A stretch of 64,000 bases of DNA from Liolophura sinensis. Lineage: Eukaryota > Mollusca > Polyplacophora > Chitonida > Chitonidae. The stretch lies in assembly GCF_032854445.1 (NCBI RefSeq), contig NC_088299.1, positions 12,643,608 to 12,707,607 on the forward strand. The letters are read 5' to 3'. Of this stretch, positions 47,306 through 60,219 are shown in pieces (within the stretch, counting starts at the first letter, position 1; each line of letters starts with the position of its first letter). A program made the translations under genes and the position numbers. Under the pieces are notes generated by a model. The model ran no database searches. It was not told where the DNA came from and was given only the letters and a program-made list of their open reading frames with translations.

Positions 47306-50300
47306 TTTAAAGATTGCTTAAGTTAGTTTTCAATATCGCTGATGTTTGATTAAATGTTGACTTTGCCACCATACGTAACACGTTAAATGCGTTTTGTTAC
47401 TTGTTCTCTTGAGCCTTATGAAGACTATTTTTGTTTTATTTATTTTTATATATTGTTTGGGTACTAATTAACAACATTCTTATAAAATGCATTATATGTG
47501 AGGCATCATCACAGTAAACACAGTGAGTAGTGTAAAACGTGAAAACAGTATGGCTTCGGCACTATCAGTAATGTCCATAAAGCCCATCATGAAACTGAAA
47601 TATACGAATGCATTTACTTCTGGTTAAAAAACAAAAAATAAGTTAACAAAACTCGAAGGTATTTAGTCATAGTTTTTAGTTATTGTCGTGGTGAAGATAA
47701 CTTTGTTTTATTTTTTTCCTCTCGTGTAAGATTTTGGCTGTTTTGGTACAACAAAGATGCACTGTGTTCTTCTGGAAAATCAATCAACTACTGCTTATAT
47801 ACTATTTCTAAGGATGCACGCGTAAACGCTCGGCTAAATTTAAACTTTCATGAGCCACGAGCTGGATCATGTTTTGAATAAAACACACTGAAGAAAGGAT
47901 TCTTCTTTTTCAAAGGTAATATATAACAAGAGGATATTTTTTGTGCGAAAAGTACAAGGACACCTGTGGAAGACACTAAATACCGCAGAAAATTGATATC
48001 TTTGAAGTATGCCGACTGTAAAACAATTAACTTTTATGAGAGAGAAGTAAATCTGCAGGTGGGAAATTCCTTCTAGCGAAGCAAGGCAAGCTTTTTTAAT
48101 GTGTATACTGGGAGTAAGGGCAAGGCGTTACAGGTATTGATGTTTAACCGGGCGACCTTTCAACATTCTCGCCATTGAATGTGGAGAGCCTGGCGTGTTC
48201 AAACCGAAGTGGAATTCGGGCTTCGTGGAGTGATATAAAGGTCTGGGAGGACGATTACGCAAATCAGTAAATTAACACAGTCGCCAATTCTTACCTCATG
48301 CCCACTTCATTAAAGGGAGTAATAAAACGACAGATCATGAATTCGTAGTGCACACGATCGTTGGCGACACTCTCGCCTCACACAACAATATCCATTACAG
48401 CCGATCAACTTCTAAGAGCAAAACAAACCCGGATTTGTCAATACGTGTCAAAGAAACATAAAGTTAGTAATCAAGATAATGGAAATTGAAATGCTTCACA
48501 ATTCCACTGGCTGGGGTGGTTTATTCTTACCATAACCAGAGATCCGGTTTTATAGTTCAATAGCGGTAAACTGGAGTAGAAATGTCGCCTTTCTTTCTGG
48601 CCAGTCACGAGGGTTCATTTTACATTGGCGATATGCCGGTGTCCTCGAAGGAGCTGAGACAGATCTAAGCAAACAGTCGTAACCCAAGAGCGTGTTTATT
48701 CGTCATATTTCTCCAGACAAGTGCGCCGCATGTGGCGAACTTCGATAAAGTTCCTAGTTTATAGAATGGAGTGACGTTATGAAGTTCATGACTACTGTAC
48801 TTCTGCAAATCCAATGTGATAAGCTACATTCATGCATCATGTTTGCGTCTGGGTCAAGTCGATGTCGATATATAAGTATACCTCTCTTGGTAATTCCTAC
48901 ATGTACATGTATGTACGGGAATGTGATTCGGATAAACGTATGCCCCATGCAGTCATTATATTGGAGATATAATTTAAAAAAACAAAACAAAGCAAACACA
49001 TGAGGTAAAAACAATGATAGATGTAGATAATGTCTGATGACATAATAGTTAAATTCTGTGGGCCAAATTGTGATCTATACACGTTGTGTATGAAATGCCG
49101 GACAGATGTAAACTAGAGACGACAGTATATAAATGCAGAAACATGTTTTGTTGGAGATAATGACATGATGTGCAGATAATTGCCGTGTCTTCGAAATAGA
49201 ACGTGCGCAAACAATGTGCATAGTTATAAGCATGTAGTTGTGGGTACCAAGTCCTTACTGAAAACATTTATTTAATTGTTGATGTGTTTTAAGCCGTACC
49301 AAAGGAAATTTACTTTGTATGCTTTTAATCCGGTGTGTAGGTGGGCAAAACTGCCAACAACCAGGAGAGGGCACTTTACAAGGTTTACATGGTGACTCTT
49401 CTGACATGAGGCAAATTACGTTTAGCACAATTACAGACTTGAACTCGCAAAGAGACAACGGCGTTACTGTTTAAAGACTGGAAGTAAACTGCATTAAGAA
49501 TCTGACAACTTAAATGTTTCTGCACTGATGATAAACGCATTTTTATGATAGCTTTCATCTTCCCTTGACGGAAAATTGCATTCGTGGTGTCACAAGTCGT
49601 ACAGTATATAGTAACGGACATATGTCAAAGACCTGTTATCTTTGCCCGTATACTGATGAGTGCTTTAATCACGGATGTAAGGACAAAAGTATGACTCATT
49701 AACATTGCATGGGGTGTAATAAAGTGCTTAAGATGTGAAATGTGTGAAAGATTAACTCAAAGAAGCAGCGCCAATTTCCTGAAATGAACCACAAAAAGCT
49801 TGTTAAAGAGCAAGCTTTTCCCGGTCACCTAATTTCTACCGCCGAGGTTTTTACGCATCCTGTCAACGCCTGGATACCACGCTTAGTCAGTTAGGGATGC
49901 AGTAGGAAATGAAGTTATCAACAAGAAGAACAGTTTTAGACAGAGCGTTAAATACACCGCTTGACAACCGTTTAGTACTCAGTTTGACTTCAGCCGAAAA
50001 GGTCACGTGGTACATCGGGATCTGAAATACCACGGAAGAATGGTAGGCATACTGTTGCAACATCAATTTTCTGGTATGACTCTGGAAGTATACTTGGGCG
50101 TTGACCAAGGACGGTGACCCGCAGGGTGGGTACGTACACACATTTGTCCCGACGATGAAAGACTACTCTCGAACACTGGGAGTAAAACACTCGTCAATTT
50201 GTCAATAGATCCTAGACTACAAATTCTGTAATTACCCCAAATCTGTAGTGCTTCATTTATTTATTCATCATTTGTCACGGCCTGGCACTATTGTTTGCTG

Positions 50301-50639
50301 ATACCACCCGTTAAACCTACGTTACGATATAAATTAGAATCAATCAATCCCCGAGTGCTGAGCAAATTGAAACTCAGTCGATAGCGGTCGGCGCACTGAA
50401 GCTCCCCTTGTCCACTGGACTGAACGATGATCGCTTTTCCGCCAATTATCGACACCGCTTTCACTAGCCAGCCACTTTCCCTGTGTGTGAGCTCGCCTGA
50501 GTCCATTCTGCTTTAGCCACAGAACTATTTCATGGCTAAAAAACCTGATGGAGTGTGGAGAAATTTCAACAACAGATCAATATTGTGTCGCTTTCGAAAG
50601 AGTAACAAAGCCTTTTCCCAGCGCTTTTGTGCTTTGTGC
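47306..50639. other. Non-coding stretch; possible SINE-A remnant near 49270
   Basis: TTAATTGTTGATGTGTTTTA AGCCGTAC at 49273-49300 weakly resembles the inverse family-A 3' end. No gene is supported. Minus-strand frames at 49887-50141 and 50288-50506 lack domains. Confidence 0.4.
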
Positions 50640-50655
50640 ACCCCCCCCCCCCAAC
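50640..50655. repeat. Homopolymer C run
   Basis: Twelve or more C bases at the start of a C-rich patch that reaches about 50670. Confidence 0.9.
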
Positions 50656-50810
50656 CACCCCCGCCCCACTTACCGTCTGTCCTCGATACCGACAAGGAAT
50701 CGTGGAATTTGTGGAAGATAAACCATTTCTTTCCAGTTTTAGAATTAATTTTAACAAGAGTTTATTTCACTCACTGAAGAAAAACGGTAATTGCAAGATT
50801 TGTATCTAAA

Positions 50811-50838
50811 AGCACACACGCATACACACAAACGCACG

Positions 50839-50882
<44 letters not shown>

Positions 50883-50894
50883 CGCGCGCGCGCG
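50811..50894. repeat. (CA)n and (CG)n microsatellite
   Basis: Imperfect then perfect CA repeats (about 50846-50878), followed by a CGCGCGCGCGCG tract at 50882-50894. Confidence 0.95.
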
Positions 50895-51175
50895 AAAAAG
50901 ATTAGTAGTAAAATGTAAATTTCCATCAATGTATCTAACAGATTTTAAACGTTAAATTCTAAAAAAGTCTCCAAAGATGTGTTATATTTATTTGATCTAA
51001 AGACATATTATAGAGAAGTAAAACGCGTGATATTTCAGACATAATGGATACTTTTGTTGTTTAACGTAACTATTCACTTGGTGGCAGTTTACGCGGTAGT
51101 TTGCGACAGCCATGAATCACACTTAATTTTGTGGAACATCCTGTTATTCTAGGTGGACTGGTTTTGGTTATTTCT

Positions 51176-51262
51176 TTTCTTTGATTAAAGTTTTACGCCC
51201 TACTCACTAGTATTTCATGTACAGAGGCGACCAGGTTTGTACGTAGCGGGAACGGGACGTTA
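51176..51262 (-). mobile_element. SINE family A, very degenerate fragment
   Basis: TTTGATTAAAGTTTTACGCC, CTACTCACTAGTATTTCATG and GAGGCGACCAGG follow the inverse family-A 3' end in order, with many changes. Confidence 0.55.
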
Positions 51263-52566
51263 CCACCGTCACTACAATACAAAAGACACCAGTATAGATG
51301 GTTGAGGCACAGTAGCTGCGACTGTGTGCGATAAAGGACGTAACTGGTCAGTAAGCTTCTTGTCAATTTACCTCACTTAGAGTTTTATTTTAACTTTCAA
51401 AATTTTAAATTTAGCAACTTGTACATGTGCGTAATATAGCACAACGGCTTAACAACAATAAGGTAAAAAAAATCCAAAGCCGAAGCAACAAGAGCTGGAT
51501 TCGAGCCTACGATGTCATTAGTGAAGCACCTTTCAGCTGGTGTCGAATTTAAATAGGCCCTGAAATTCACTGGTAACTGACTCTGAGATTAAAATGTTAA
51601 AGCACGGACACAAACGCTTTTATACCTTCCATCTTCTTAAGTACCACTACACGTTTACAGATTACCGCAGTTCTGGTGGCCATCTTGAGATTTGCATGTA
51701 GGTTTGGCGATAAGAACTTTCACCGAAGCCCTTAAATATATGCAGTAGATCAGTAGGTTGCATATTTATAATGAGGGCATTGTTTAAGCATACTGCTGAA
51801 CGACAAAAAACCATTATGATACCGTACAAAAAGTAGATTACCAATCTATGCGTCGAAAAAGACAATCGCAAATCAGTTGTCAACCAATAAGGACGTTCCA
51901 GGTCAATAATCGCATGGGCTTATTCGGTTTATACACAGGCAAACTTTGTTAATTTAAGGTGACTATCTGAACAAGGGTAATAGTGGTGATCCTATTTCAA
52001 GAGGTGTGGAGATCTTTGTTTCTGTTCATGTTACATGTAAACAAAGAAAAACAGGTATTCCCCTGCAAAATATGGCTTGTGTCATAATCAACACAGTAAC
52101 GAATTAACACTTACTTGATTCGTCTATAAAAGGATGAGTATAGGCCTACATTAAAAAGCTCCCCTTTGAGCTGTTAGCTGCCCTTTCCAAATGTTTTAGA
52201 GTCTCGTGGACGCCGCGGATACGCCGATACAATAACACCAACAGACGACGGAATAAAAGAGTAAAAACAAAAACATAAATTCCAATGCAGTCGCCCGAAG
52301 AGACAACATATTGGTAACAGGACAAAACAGATATGTTGTAAACCCGAGGCCTAGTCCTTTTGGGTTGTTTTAGTGTTATTGCAAGTTAAATGGGTTACCA
52401 CACAGCATTTTGAGTAATTCTGGCCCAGTTACGTATAATATATTGAAATTAACACCACTGCATTTTGTTTACCCAATTCTGCTCAAGTCATGATTCTAGG
52501 GGAATTCGTTAGTATTTACGCGTTGCTCACTGTCGTTTAGTGGATTTGAATGTAATACTCTGCATT

Positions 52567-52698
52567 CATTTTTTTTATTTATTAGGTTGGTGTTTTACAG
52601 TGTGCTGAAGAATATTTGGGTTACACGACGACCGCCGGAATTATGGTGAGAGGAAAACGGGCAGAGTTGAAACATAGAACCATCTGCAGGTTCACAAT
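52567..52698 (-). mobile_element. SINE family A, 5'-truncated
   Basis: TTTTTTTATTTATTAGGTTG, GTGTTTTACAGTGTGCTGAA, GAATATTTGGGTTACACGAC, CGGAATTATGGTGAGAGGAA, ACGGGCAGAG and CCATCTGCAGGTT match the family-A 3' end and body in inverse orientation. Confidence 0.85.
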
Positions 52699-55203
52699 AC
52701 TAATGTATAGTAATATATATAAAGAAGAATATGTCTAAAGCCGTGTTATACCGTTGTGAATGCGTTTACATAAGTAAGCACTAAGTACTATTCACGTACA
52801 CTTAGTGTTTATTATAGGTTTGGCTCTGTTCGGGATGACTAAGAATTTCCCAAATTCATAAAAGGGATGACAGGCGGTGAGCTTCCTTGCTGTTATGACA
52901 CATAAACATTACCCCTTTTCCTCACCATACACTCAGCATTTTAAGAATTAAAATTCTGTTATATAGCTCATTCTTTGAGAACCCATTTCTATTGTATACG
53001 TATATCTCAGAACAGCCCATCCAATCTCAGAAGGTGGTCGGTCAGGATTGTCTAAAGAATAATTCCAACAAACTTGGTTTGCATCTAATAATTTGATTGC
53101 CGCCAACTGGGGAATACTGTGTAGAGTAAGCCTTCCTTGCACTATTTCGGTACTGTAAGGTATTCATCTTACTACCATGACTTGGATTTGTCCTGGTATA
53201 TTATTACGACAATAATGTGGATATTGTGCTTTTTCAAAGTTAATTACAATTTCCCACACCCTTCATCTTCACCCCCATCCAAAAAAATGGACTAAGGAAA
53301 TGCTCTGTTCGTGCGGTCTACTATGGCACACAGATTAATTTGGTTTTGATATGAGCTTCTCCTTCAGGCTTCCACGATATAACGGCTCCACACGAAGGCT
53401 AACACGCTACTTGCTGTGCACACTGCAGTATATAACTCCCACGCGTCATCGGAAAAGGACAAGAATTGTCCACTCCTGCATGTTATAGACCTATCCCCGA
53501 GCTGATAAGATGCATTACACTTATGCAATATCCCGGCTGCGCAAAACGCAAGTGAGAATGACTGGAACAAACCAACCCACCATACGCACCCAGGAGGCGG
53601 CTGAGTGCGCGCGACAGAACGACCAATCAGAACTGTTCGTCGTTTTTGTGAATTAATCTTGCCCAACGTTGAAGGCCAAGTTTGCTTATTAGATAATCGA
53701 CATGGTACATATCTGTCTTTTATAATTATGTACAGTATTCAGTAATACCCACAGCCATTTGATCATTCTTCTGATCTACGAGTGAATGGTTGCAACGTCA
53801 ATGTTTTATCTGGAACAAATTTAACCTTGTCAGCGGTAATCTGTTGTGATATGAGTTCTCTTATGGATTAACCCGCCATCATATAAGTCAAAAATTCTTC
53901 AGTGTGACATTAAACACCAGTCAAATAGTTAAATAATAGTTGAAAAATATTAATATAAAGCTCGTTTTAGGTTTAGAGCTGTTTTCAACATAATTAAGGA
54001 ATATATACTTTTAATGCGCATTTTTTAATCAGTCAATGAAGGATGTTTCGCGAAAATGTCTAAATATTACATATATTGCTAACAATTAGAGCTAGATTTG
54101 TGATGTCGCTTCCTGCCCCGACTTGGTATCAGAAACCTTTGGCTTATGCTTATGAAATTGAATCTAAAACACCTGAAACCAGTGCAATCAATATTCGTTA
54201 GTTTTGTCTTTTACAGCCCCTGACCAGTGAACTCGCAAGTACGAATCCACATCTCGTTGGTATGTCTGTTCTCTAAAGGCAGAAGGATTCCCAGGTATGT
54301 CTGGTTAAGGCCGATGGTTTACTTCAGGCATTTGGGTTTCCATATGAGTGAGTAAGGGGATAAACATCAGTCAGTGAATTCGACAGGACATTCGTTATAC
54401 ATAATTAGCTCTGATATTTACAAACTTTCCCATCACAGAATGCCTTTGGTTATCTAAGTTCTGTTTTTCTGAAAATTATATTGGCCTTCGATTGACCAAT
54501 TGACACAATCCTTTGCGAAAAGATAGATGATTCTGCTGTTACTGACTCGAAGCCAACCTTTCAACACAAAACACACACCAAGACCAAATACAATATTTGT
54601 GTTAGCCTCAGATCCCGCTCCAACTGAGGGAACACTTCCAAAACGAACGGTCAGCGACACAGCCTTTGTATTTAGCGGATGACAATTTTCCAAACAAATC
54701 GTGTGTGCATACTGAGATGATATATATGCATCTATATTTGTATTTCCATTTGCTGGACATTTGCCCGAATGCTTGCATCCTTTATCATATTGCCATTTAG
54801 CAGCGATTACTATCTGTGTCATTTGTGACGGAGCGATTGCATTATATTGGAGGGCAAACACAAAACAACAGCGGCGTTATCGCAAGCTGAGTGTTTTGGC
54901 CTCTGATCCACTGACAGGCATTGTATACGGAGAGCGCTGCCCTGATTCAGTATTTTACTCTGGGCAAATACAGGAACAAGACTGAACAATATATGTGTAT
55001 AAAACTTGGCTTTCGATGACAAAATTACGAGGTTTATAGCTTCATATATAAATTCACCCTTCGACTTCATGGTTCTTTCAAGTTTTCATTATAACAGAAA
55101 ATTGATAAATATTATATAATTCTTGAATTACCAATCGTATGTGCAAGCTATTCCCATATTATAGACATCTAGTCTTAATGCTTATCAATGCTTATCACGG
55201 TAT
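52699..55203. other. Non-coding stretch with one long but unrecognised open frame
   Basis: The minus-strand frame at 54454-54861 (135 codons, contains KGCKHSGKCPANGN) has no recognisable domain. Its length is within what chance allows in a window of this size, so I do not call it a gene. Confidence 0.4.
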
Positions 55204-55395
55204 ATTTTTATTTATTTATTTATTTTGCTGGTTATTTATTTATTCCATTGGTATTTTATCCGTACTCCAAAACGTTTCACTTGTAGGACGGCGGTCAGCG
55301 TTATGATGGGATGAAACCTTGCACAGCCCGGTGGAAACCCACGACCATCCGCAGGTTCCCCGTATGACTTGGAGAGGAAACCAGTATGAGTTGAG
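55204..55395 (-). mobile_element. SINE family A, partial copy
   Basis: T-rich tails (TTTATTTATTTATTT) are followed by CATTGGTATTTTATCCGTAC, AACGTTTCACTTGTAGGACG, GTTATGATGGGATGAAACC, CCCACGACCATCCGCAGG and GAGGAAACCAGTATGAGTTG. The body is longer than in most copies but the tRNA head is missing. The doubled tail suggests a nested or duplicated 3' end. Confidence 0.85.
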
Positions 55396-55587
55396 GATAA
55401 TTATTAATTGGTGGATTAGTTAATTTATAATTTAATTAACTGGTGTAATAAAATTGCACATTTAAACGCAATATAAGCATTCTGTAAAATACGGGACACG
55501 ACAATTGCTTGGGTCATCAGCAACACTACCAGCCGGTGCATGTGTATGTATGTATATGTATGTTTGTTTTTTGTTGGGGTTTTTTTT

Positions 55588-55865
55588 CCAGCCATATGAC
55601 GACGACGAGTCATTAGGTGTATGCACACATACTGTGTCTGCGTATGGCAGGGCGAGTTCAAGATATCATGACACCCCACCCAGTCACATCACACTGAACA
55701 CCGGGTCGGCCAGTCATGTTTTCTTGCTCTAACCTCTCAGCACAGAGCGACAAGCAAGGCAGTAGCGAGTAACAGTTTTTAGTCTTTTGTATGATCCGGA
55801 CCCGCCGGCTTTAACCCCGGGGTCTCCCGACGTCGAAAGGACGCTTTAACTATTGGGCCTTTGAA
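55588..55865 (-). mobile_element. SINE family B, near full-length copy
   Basis: The plus strand, tail to head, reads CATATGACGACGACGAGTCA, CACCCCACCCAGTCACATCA, CGGGTCGGCCAGTCATG, TTGCTCTAACCTCTCAGCAC, TAGTCTTTTGTATGATCCG, an inverted B-box-like region (CTTTAACCCC) and the inverted head (GGACGCTTTAACTATTGGGC). It shares this order with 6826-7090 and 60822-61095. A TACA/TA microsatellite follows soon after the head. Confidence 0.85.
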
Positions 55866-55900
55866 GCAAGCGATTGAGAAAATCCATGCATTCATACCAA

Positions 55901-56022
55901 CATACATACATACCAACATACATACATACATACATACATATATACACACATACATAAATACATACACGCACGCACACATACATACATACATACATACATA
56001 CATACATACATACATACATACA

Positions 56023-56091
<69 letters not shown>
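55901..56091. repeat. (CATA)n and (TA)n compound microsatellite
   Basis: CATA repeats with interruptions (55901-56024) pass into uninterrupted TA (56026-56091). Overlapping open frames on both strands ([22 protein letters not shown]) come from this tract. Confidence 0.98.
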
Positions 56092-56094
<3 letters not shown>

Positions 56095-56109
56095 CATGCA
56101 TGCATGTAT

Positions 56110-57340
56110 AAAAGAATAGCTTAATAATGAAATCTGAGAAAGTATGCTGTTTGTTTCCTGGAAAACATATTGCTTCTCCATCGACAACGATGAAGGGAAT
56201 GCTCATCTTATAAAGCATGGCCACGAATCAGGGTGAGGTGCGATTATATGTTAGACAATATCATTAAGGGTTTATCATCCCATTACACATATAAACAACA
56301 AGCACGGCCATTACCACTGAAGAGTGAAATTACACCTGAACCCTCGTAACGCCCCGAATTAATATTAGGCCTGTACTTGGAAACAAAATAAAATGTGTTT
56401 TAACGTTAGGCTCACTCGCCCTACTTCAGATCCAAGACCTTCATAGACAAGCCTAACAACTTACTCCAGCTGTTTAAGCCATTTAATTTGAGTAATGCAT
56501 ATGTCAGCCACCGAGATCAACCGCTGTGCAAACACACAAACCAAAACGAGCGTCAGATACGCACGAAATGGGAGAAAAATTGTGAGTCATTTTTAACTGC
56601 GGTTGGATTATTCTCAAGATACCGTATACTGATAGGGTTTCCACAACTTGTGTGCGCAGTCGCTGGCGATTCCAGTTTACAAGGCACAGTTCTCTTCATC
56701 TTTAACGTATACGAATCGAGCTAAAGGAATAAAGGAGGCTTTACACACAGCTTTACAAAACCATTTGGCGAATCGTGTTGACACACAACTGCATTTGCGA
56801 CAAAGCCTGCGAATCAACCTAAGACTATCTTTTTATCTTATCGTAGTTGTAATAATGTTTCTCCTTCATAATAATTCGTCTGAAGTATTCTGACAGCGCG
56901 ATTTATGGACTTGCCATGAGCATATAGAGTGTTTGAATCACTTTTGGCGGTAAAATAGTGGATGAAATGGAGTTAATACGATCCCAAATCACTTTAATTC
57001 ATGCAAAGCATGACGATATTTATTTGTACATTCCATGCACATCATTGTCCACATGGACCACCATACATTTATTTCGACAGACCGATATATGAAATTTCAT
57101 TCTGATATTTATTTATTTGATTTTTATTTATTAAAAACTCCATAGTCCTGAAGGAAACAAAACCCGGAGTGGTTAAAATGGGCCACGGGCCTTTGGGCAA
57201 GTTATTGACCAGCTATCCCACATGTGACATGTACAACCATATTTGGTGTGAAACAGATTGTTTCTTGTGAACGTTAGACTGCTCAAATGGTCACACGAGC
57301 GACGTCGATAGCTTAAAATTGTCACCAAGAACCCCAGAAC
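56110..57340. other. Non-coding stretch without supported features
   Basis: Short open frames only. No repeat family or RNA gene recognised. Confidence 0.5.
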
Positions 57341-57342
57341 AG

Positions 57343-58455
57343 TGGCAGGGTTTGGATGGAACAAGAACAGTGATAGCATTTGGACGGTACAAGATCAGTG
57401 ACAAGCGTTGGATGGAACAAGGACAGTGACAGGAATTTGATGGGAAAAGAACAGTAACAGGGGTTGAATGCTACAAGAACAGTGACAGGTTCTGGAAGCT
57501 ACAAGAACAATAAAAGGGGTGAATGGTACAAGAATAAGATGACAAGGATTTGACAGTAAAAGAACAGTGACAGGTGCTGGATGGTACAAGAACAATAAAA
57601 GGGGTTGGCTGGAACAAGAACGGATTGATGGTAAAAGGACAGTAACAAGGGTTGAATGGTACAAGATTATTAACAGGGGTTGGATGGAACATGAGCAATA
57701 AAAGGGGCTGGATGGAACAAGAACAGTGACAGGAGTTGGATCGTACAAGAGCAGTAAAAGGGGTTGGATGGAACAAGAACGGTGGATTGAGGATTGAGTG
57801 AATGAGTGAGAACATCCTCTTCATGCTGAACTCCAAGCGAGGAAATTACAACTTCCTCTTTTAAAGTCTTAGGTGTGACTCGATCAAGGATTGATCCTGG
57901 ATCTACCAGTCCCGAGGCGGGCGCTCTACCAACTGTGCTTTCCGGGCCGGTCACAGAGGATTGATGGTAAAAGAACAGTAACAAGGGTTGAATGGTACAA
58001 GATTATTAACAGGGGTTGGATGGAGCAAGAGCAGTAAAAGGGGCTGGATGGAACAAGAACACTGACAGAGGATTGATGGTAAAAGAACAGTAACAAGGGT
58101 TGAATGGTACAAGATTATTAACAGGGGTTGGATGGAACAAGAGCAGTAAAAGGGCCTGGATGGAACAAGAACGAGATGACAGAGGTTTGACGGTAAAAGA
58201 ACAGTGACAGGGCTTGAATGGTAGAAGATCAGTGACAGGGGTTGGATGGCACAAGAACAGTAACAGGGGTTGAATGGCACAAGAACAGCAGCAGGGGTTG
58301 AATGGCACAAGAACAGTAACAGGGGTTGGATGGAACAAGAACAAGATGACGGGGGTTTGACGGTTAAAGAACAGTAACAGTGGTTGAATGGCACAAGAAC
58401 AGTGACAGGGGTTGGATGGCCCAAGGACAGTGACAGGAGTTGGATCGTACAAGAA
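57343..58455. repeat. 29-bp minisatellite with higher-order structure, split by a SINE
   Basis: Imperfect units of about 29 bp, of the form GTTGGATGGAACAAGAACAG followed by TGACAGGG. A higher-order block (GAGGATTGATGGTAAAAGAA, CAAGATTATTAACAGGGG, GAGCAGTAAAAGGGG) recurs near 57625, 57957 and 58068. All three minus frames are open over long stretches and give Pro/Cys/Leu-rich 29-residue periodic frames of up to 157 codons. These are repeat artefacts. Confidence 0.93.
57798..57955 (-). mobile_element. tRNA-derived SINE inserted in the 29-bp minisatellite
   Basis: The minus strand starts GACCGGCCCGGAAAGCACAG TTGG (A-box-like), then TAGAGCGCCCGCCTCGGG and the B-box-like GGATCAATCC, followed by the same AAAGAGGAAGTTGTAATTTC-type body as 16201-16315. 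It is flanked by the 9-bp direct repeat GAGGATTGA (57789-57797 and 57956-57964). That motif is also native to the host array. Confidence 0.85.
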
Positions 58456-60219
58456 GTGTTTTTCGGACTGCAGCGTACAAAAGTTTAAGAAACCATTAAA
58501 TTATAATTTATTATATACGAGGGAAAGAAAATGAATGATATTCATTTTTTTAAATCAGTTTTAAATAAGACGACTTTTAAGAAATCCTCAAATTATAACT
58601 TATTATATACCGGGCAAAGAAAATTAAGGATATTACTTTTTGAGTCAGTTATAAATAAGACGACTTTCAAACACCGAAAGTTTCTGGTGGCAGAGGTTTC
58701 GTTTTTGATCTCCCACAGGTCTTACTGGGTTTTTTTGGCGACGTCTATCTGCACTCTCCGAGCTCTCGGGAAGAAAAGGCAATTAATGTAAACAAAGCCA
58801 TGTGGCTTTGAATGCTTCATTATACTCCAAATCTCTCCCATGTTGTTTTAATTTCCTGACAAGAGAAAATTACGATGTTTCTCATCTAGCAGGGTTAATA
58901 AAAAAAACGGACAGGCGACGGCGTGTGAAATTGTAAAAATAACTTTCCAGTTCACACACACTACAATTGCCACTCTTAGCTTACTCGGAGCAAGGTTCGG
59001 GTCACATTCGTCCCAGCCTTGTTCAATGCAATTAAACTTAAAGCAGGCAAAAGGTGAAATGTAGACAGTTTACCCAATTGTATTCGAACATGATACTTAT
59101 TACGGTTACATACACCAAGTGAGGATCCACACATAACACGGCACAGACGTCCGAAGTTCTGTTAACTGTCCAAGTTATACTGCCCTCTCTAAAACTGTTC
59201 TAAAGATAGAGAACATTAGCATGTTGATCAAACAGTACACTACGGTCAACATGTAGTGTGTTGACTTGGAATCAAAACTCTTTTATCTGTTCGATGAAAA
59301 CTGTAAATACGCCCAGTGAATACAGGCCAGTACAGCATTTACTGGAGGACAAAGTATAGTGATTTATTGTATGTAATCACTGTGCTTCAGTTTAGAGCAG
59401 TTTATCAAAGTTACATGATAGCGTACGACATTAAATAACGGTATTTTGAAATGATAAAATGGTCGAGTGGGTGTGGAAAGAACATATCTTCATTTGATCT
59501 ATTAAATGCCTAAGGGCTTGTTGACAAACCAAGAAACTGTTGGGCAGTTAGAGTGTATATACATGTCAGCCTGTTTAGCAATGGAAAGCAACATAATAGC
59601 TGTAAAATTGACAAACTCCTAGTCATTTAGAGCTGTGACACTTTCTTCAGTAAATTGATACAAAATATGGACCGTTAGACCTGTTCCTAAACTACCAGTG
59701 TTATGATGTTTCCTATGCACGTAGAGCATATATAGAGCAATGTAGCCATGTATACTTCACCCCGTCCTTTTTGTCAATCGTTAAGGGGACAGGGAGATCC
59801 ATCTTGGCAAGGCTTCAGTCGGGCCACGTTAACGCCTTGACCGACGCCTAACTCCTTTGGGAACACTTTCCACAGACGACTGCCAGTCTGTTTCTGGTGA
59901 TAAAGCTTAATTAGATTGAAATGCCACATTAACCACCAACTGGTCCATCAGTCAGACTTGACCCCTGGGCTTACTTATCTGACTAGAAGACATTACAAAA
60001 CTATATGTATGCACTTTGCTTTGGGTGCCCCGCAATGTTGAGACGGTTACCGCATTACGCTTTAGACCATTTGCGTCCTCACAACGTGTTGTCGGCTTGG
60101 ATATATCTGAGATGTAAACAAAAACAGAAGCATAGTTATTGTCATCACTTGGCGAACAAAGGAGTAAATTGGAAAAGTAACCGATGACATTGGAAGGTGA
60201 CCGATTAAGGCTTATTTCA
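58456..60219. other. Non-coding stretch with a local duplication near 58.5-58.7 kb
   Basis: A segment of about 110 bp is duplicated imperfectly: TTATAATTTATTATATACGA GGGAAAGAAAATGA at 58500-58533 and TTATAACTTATTATATACCG GGCAAAGAAAATTA at 58593-58626, each followed by TTTTAAATAAGACGACTTT or TTATAAATAAGACGACTTT. No gene is supported. Confidence 0.6.

Noticed and set aside
54454-54861. 135-codon minus-strand frame with several Cys
   Set aside because: No recognisable domain, splice context or signal peptide; a few frames of this length are expected by chance in 64 kb.
55779-56224. Open frames full of [14 protein letters not shown] or HTYIHTYI
   Set aside because: Microsatellite translations.
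57395-58452. Cys/Pro-rich minus-strand frames up to 157 codons
   Set aside because: All three minus frames are open because of the 29-bp repeat; there is no start context, signal peptide or known domain.
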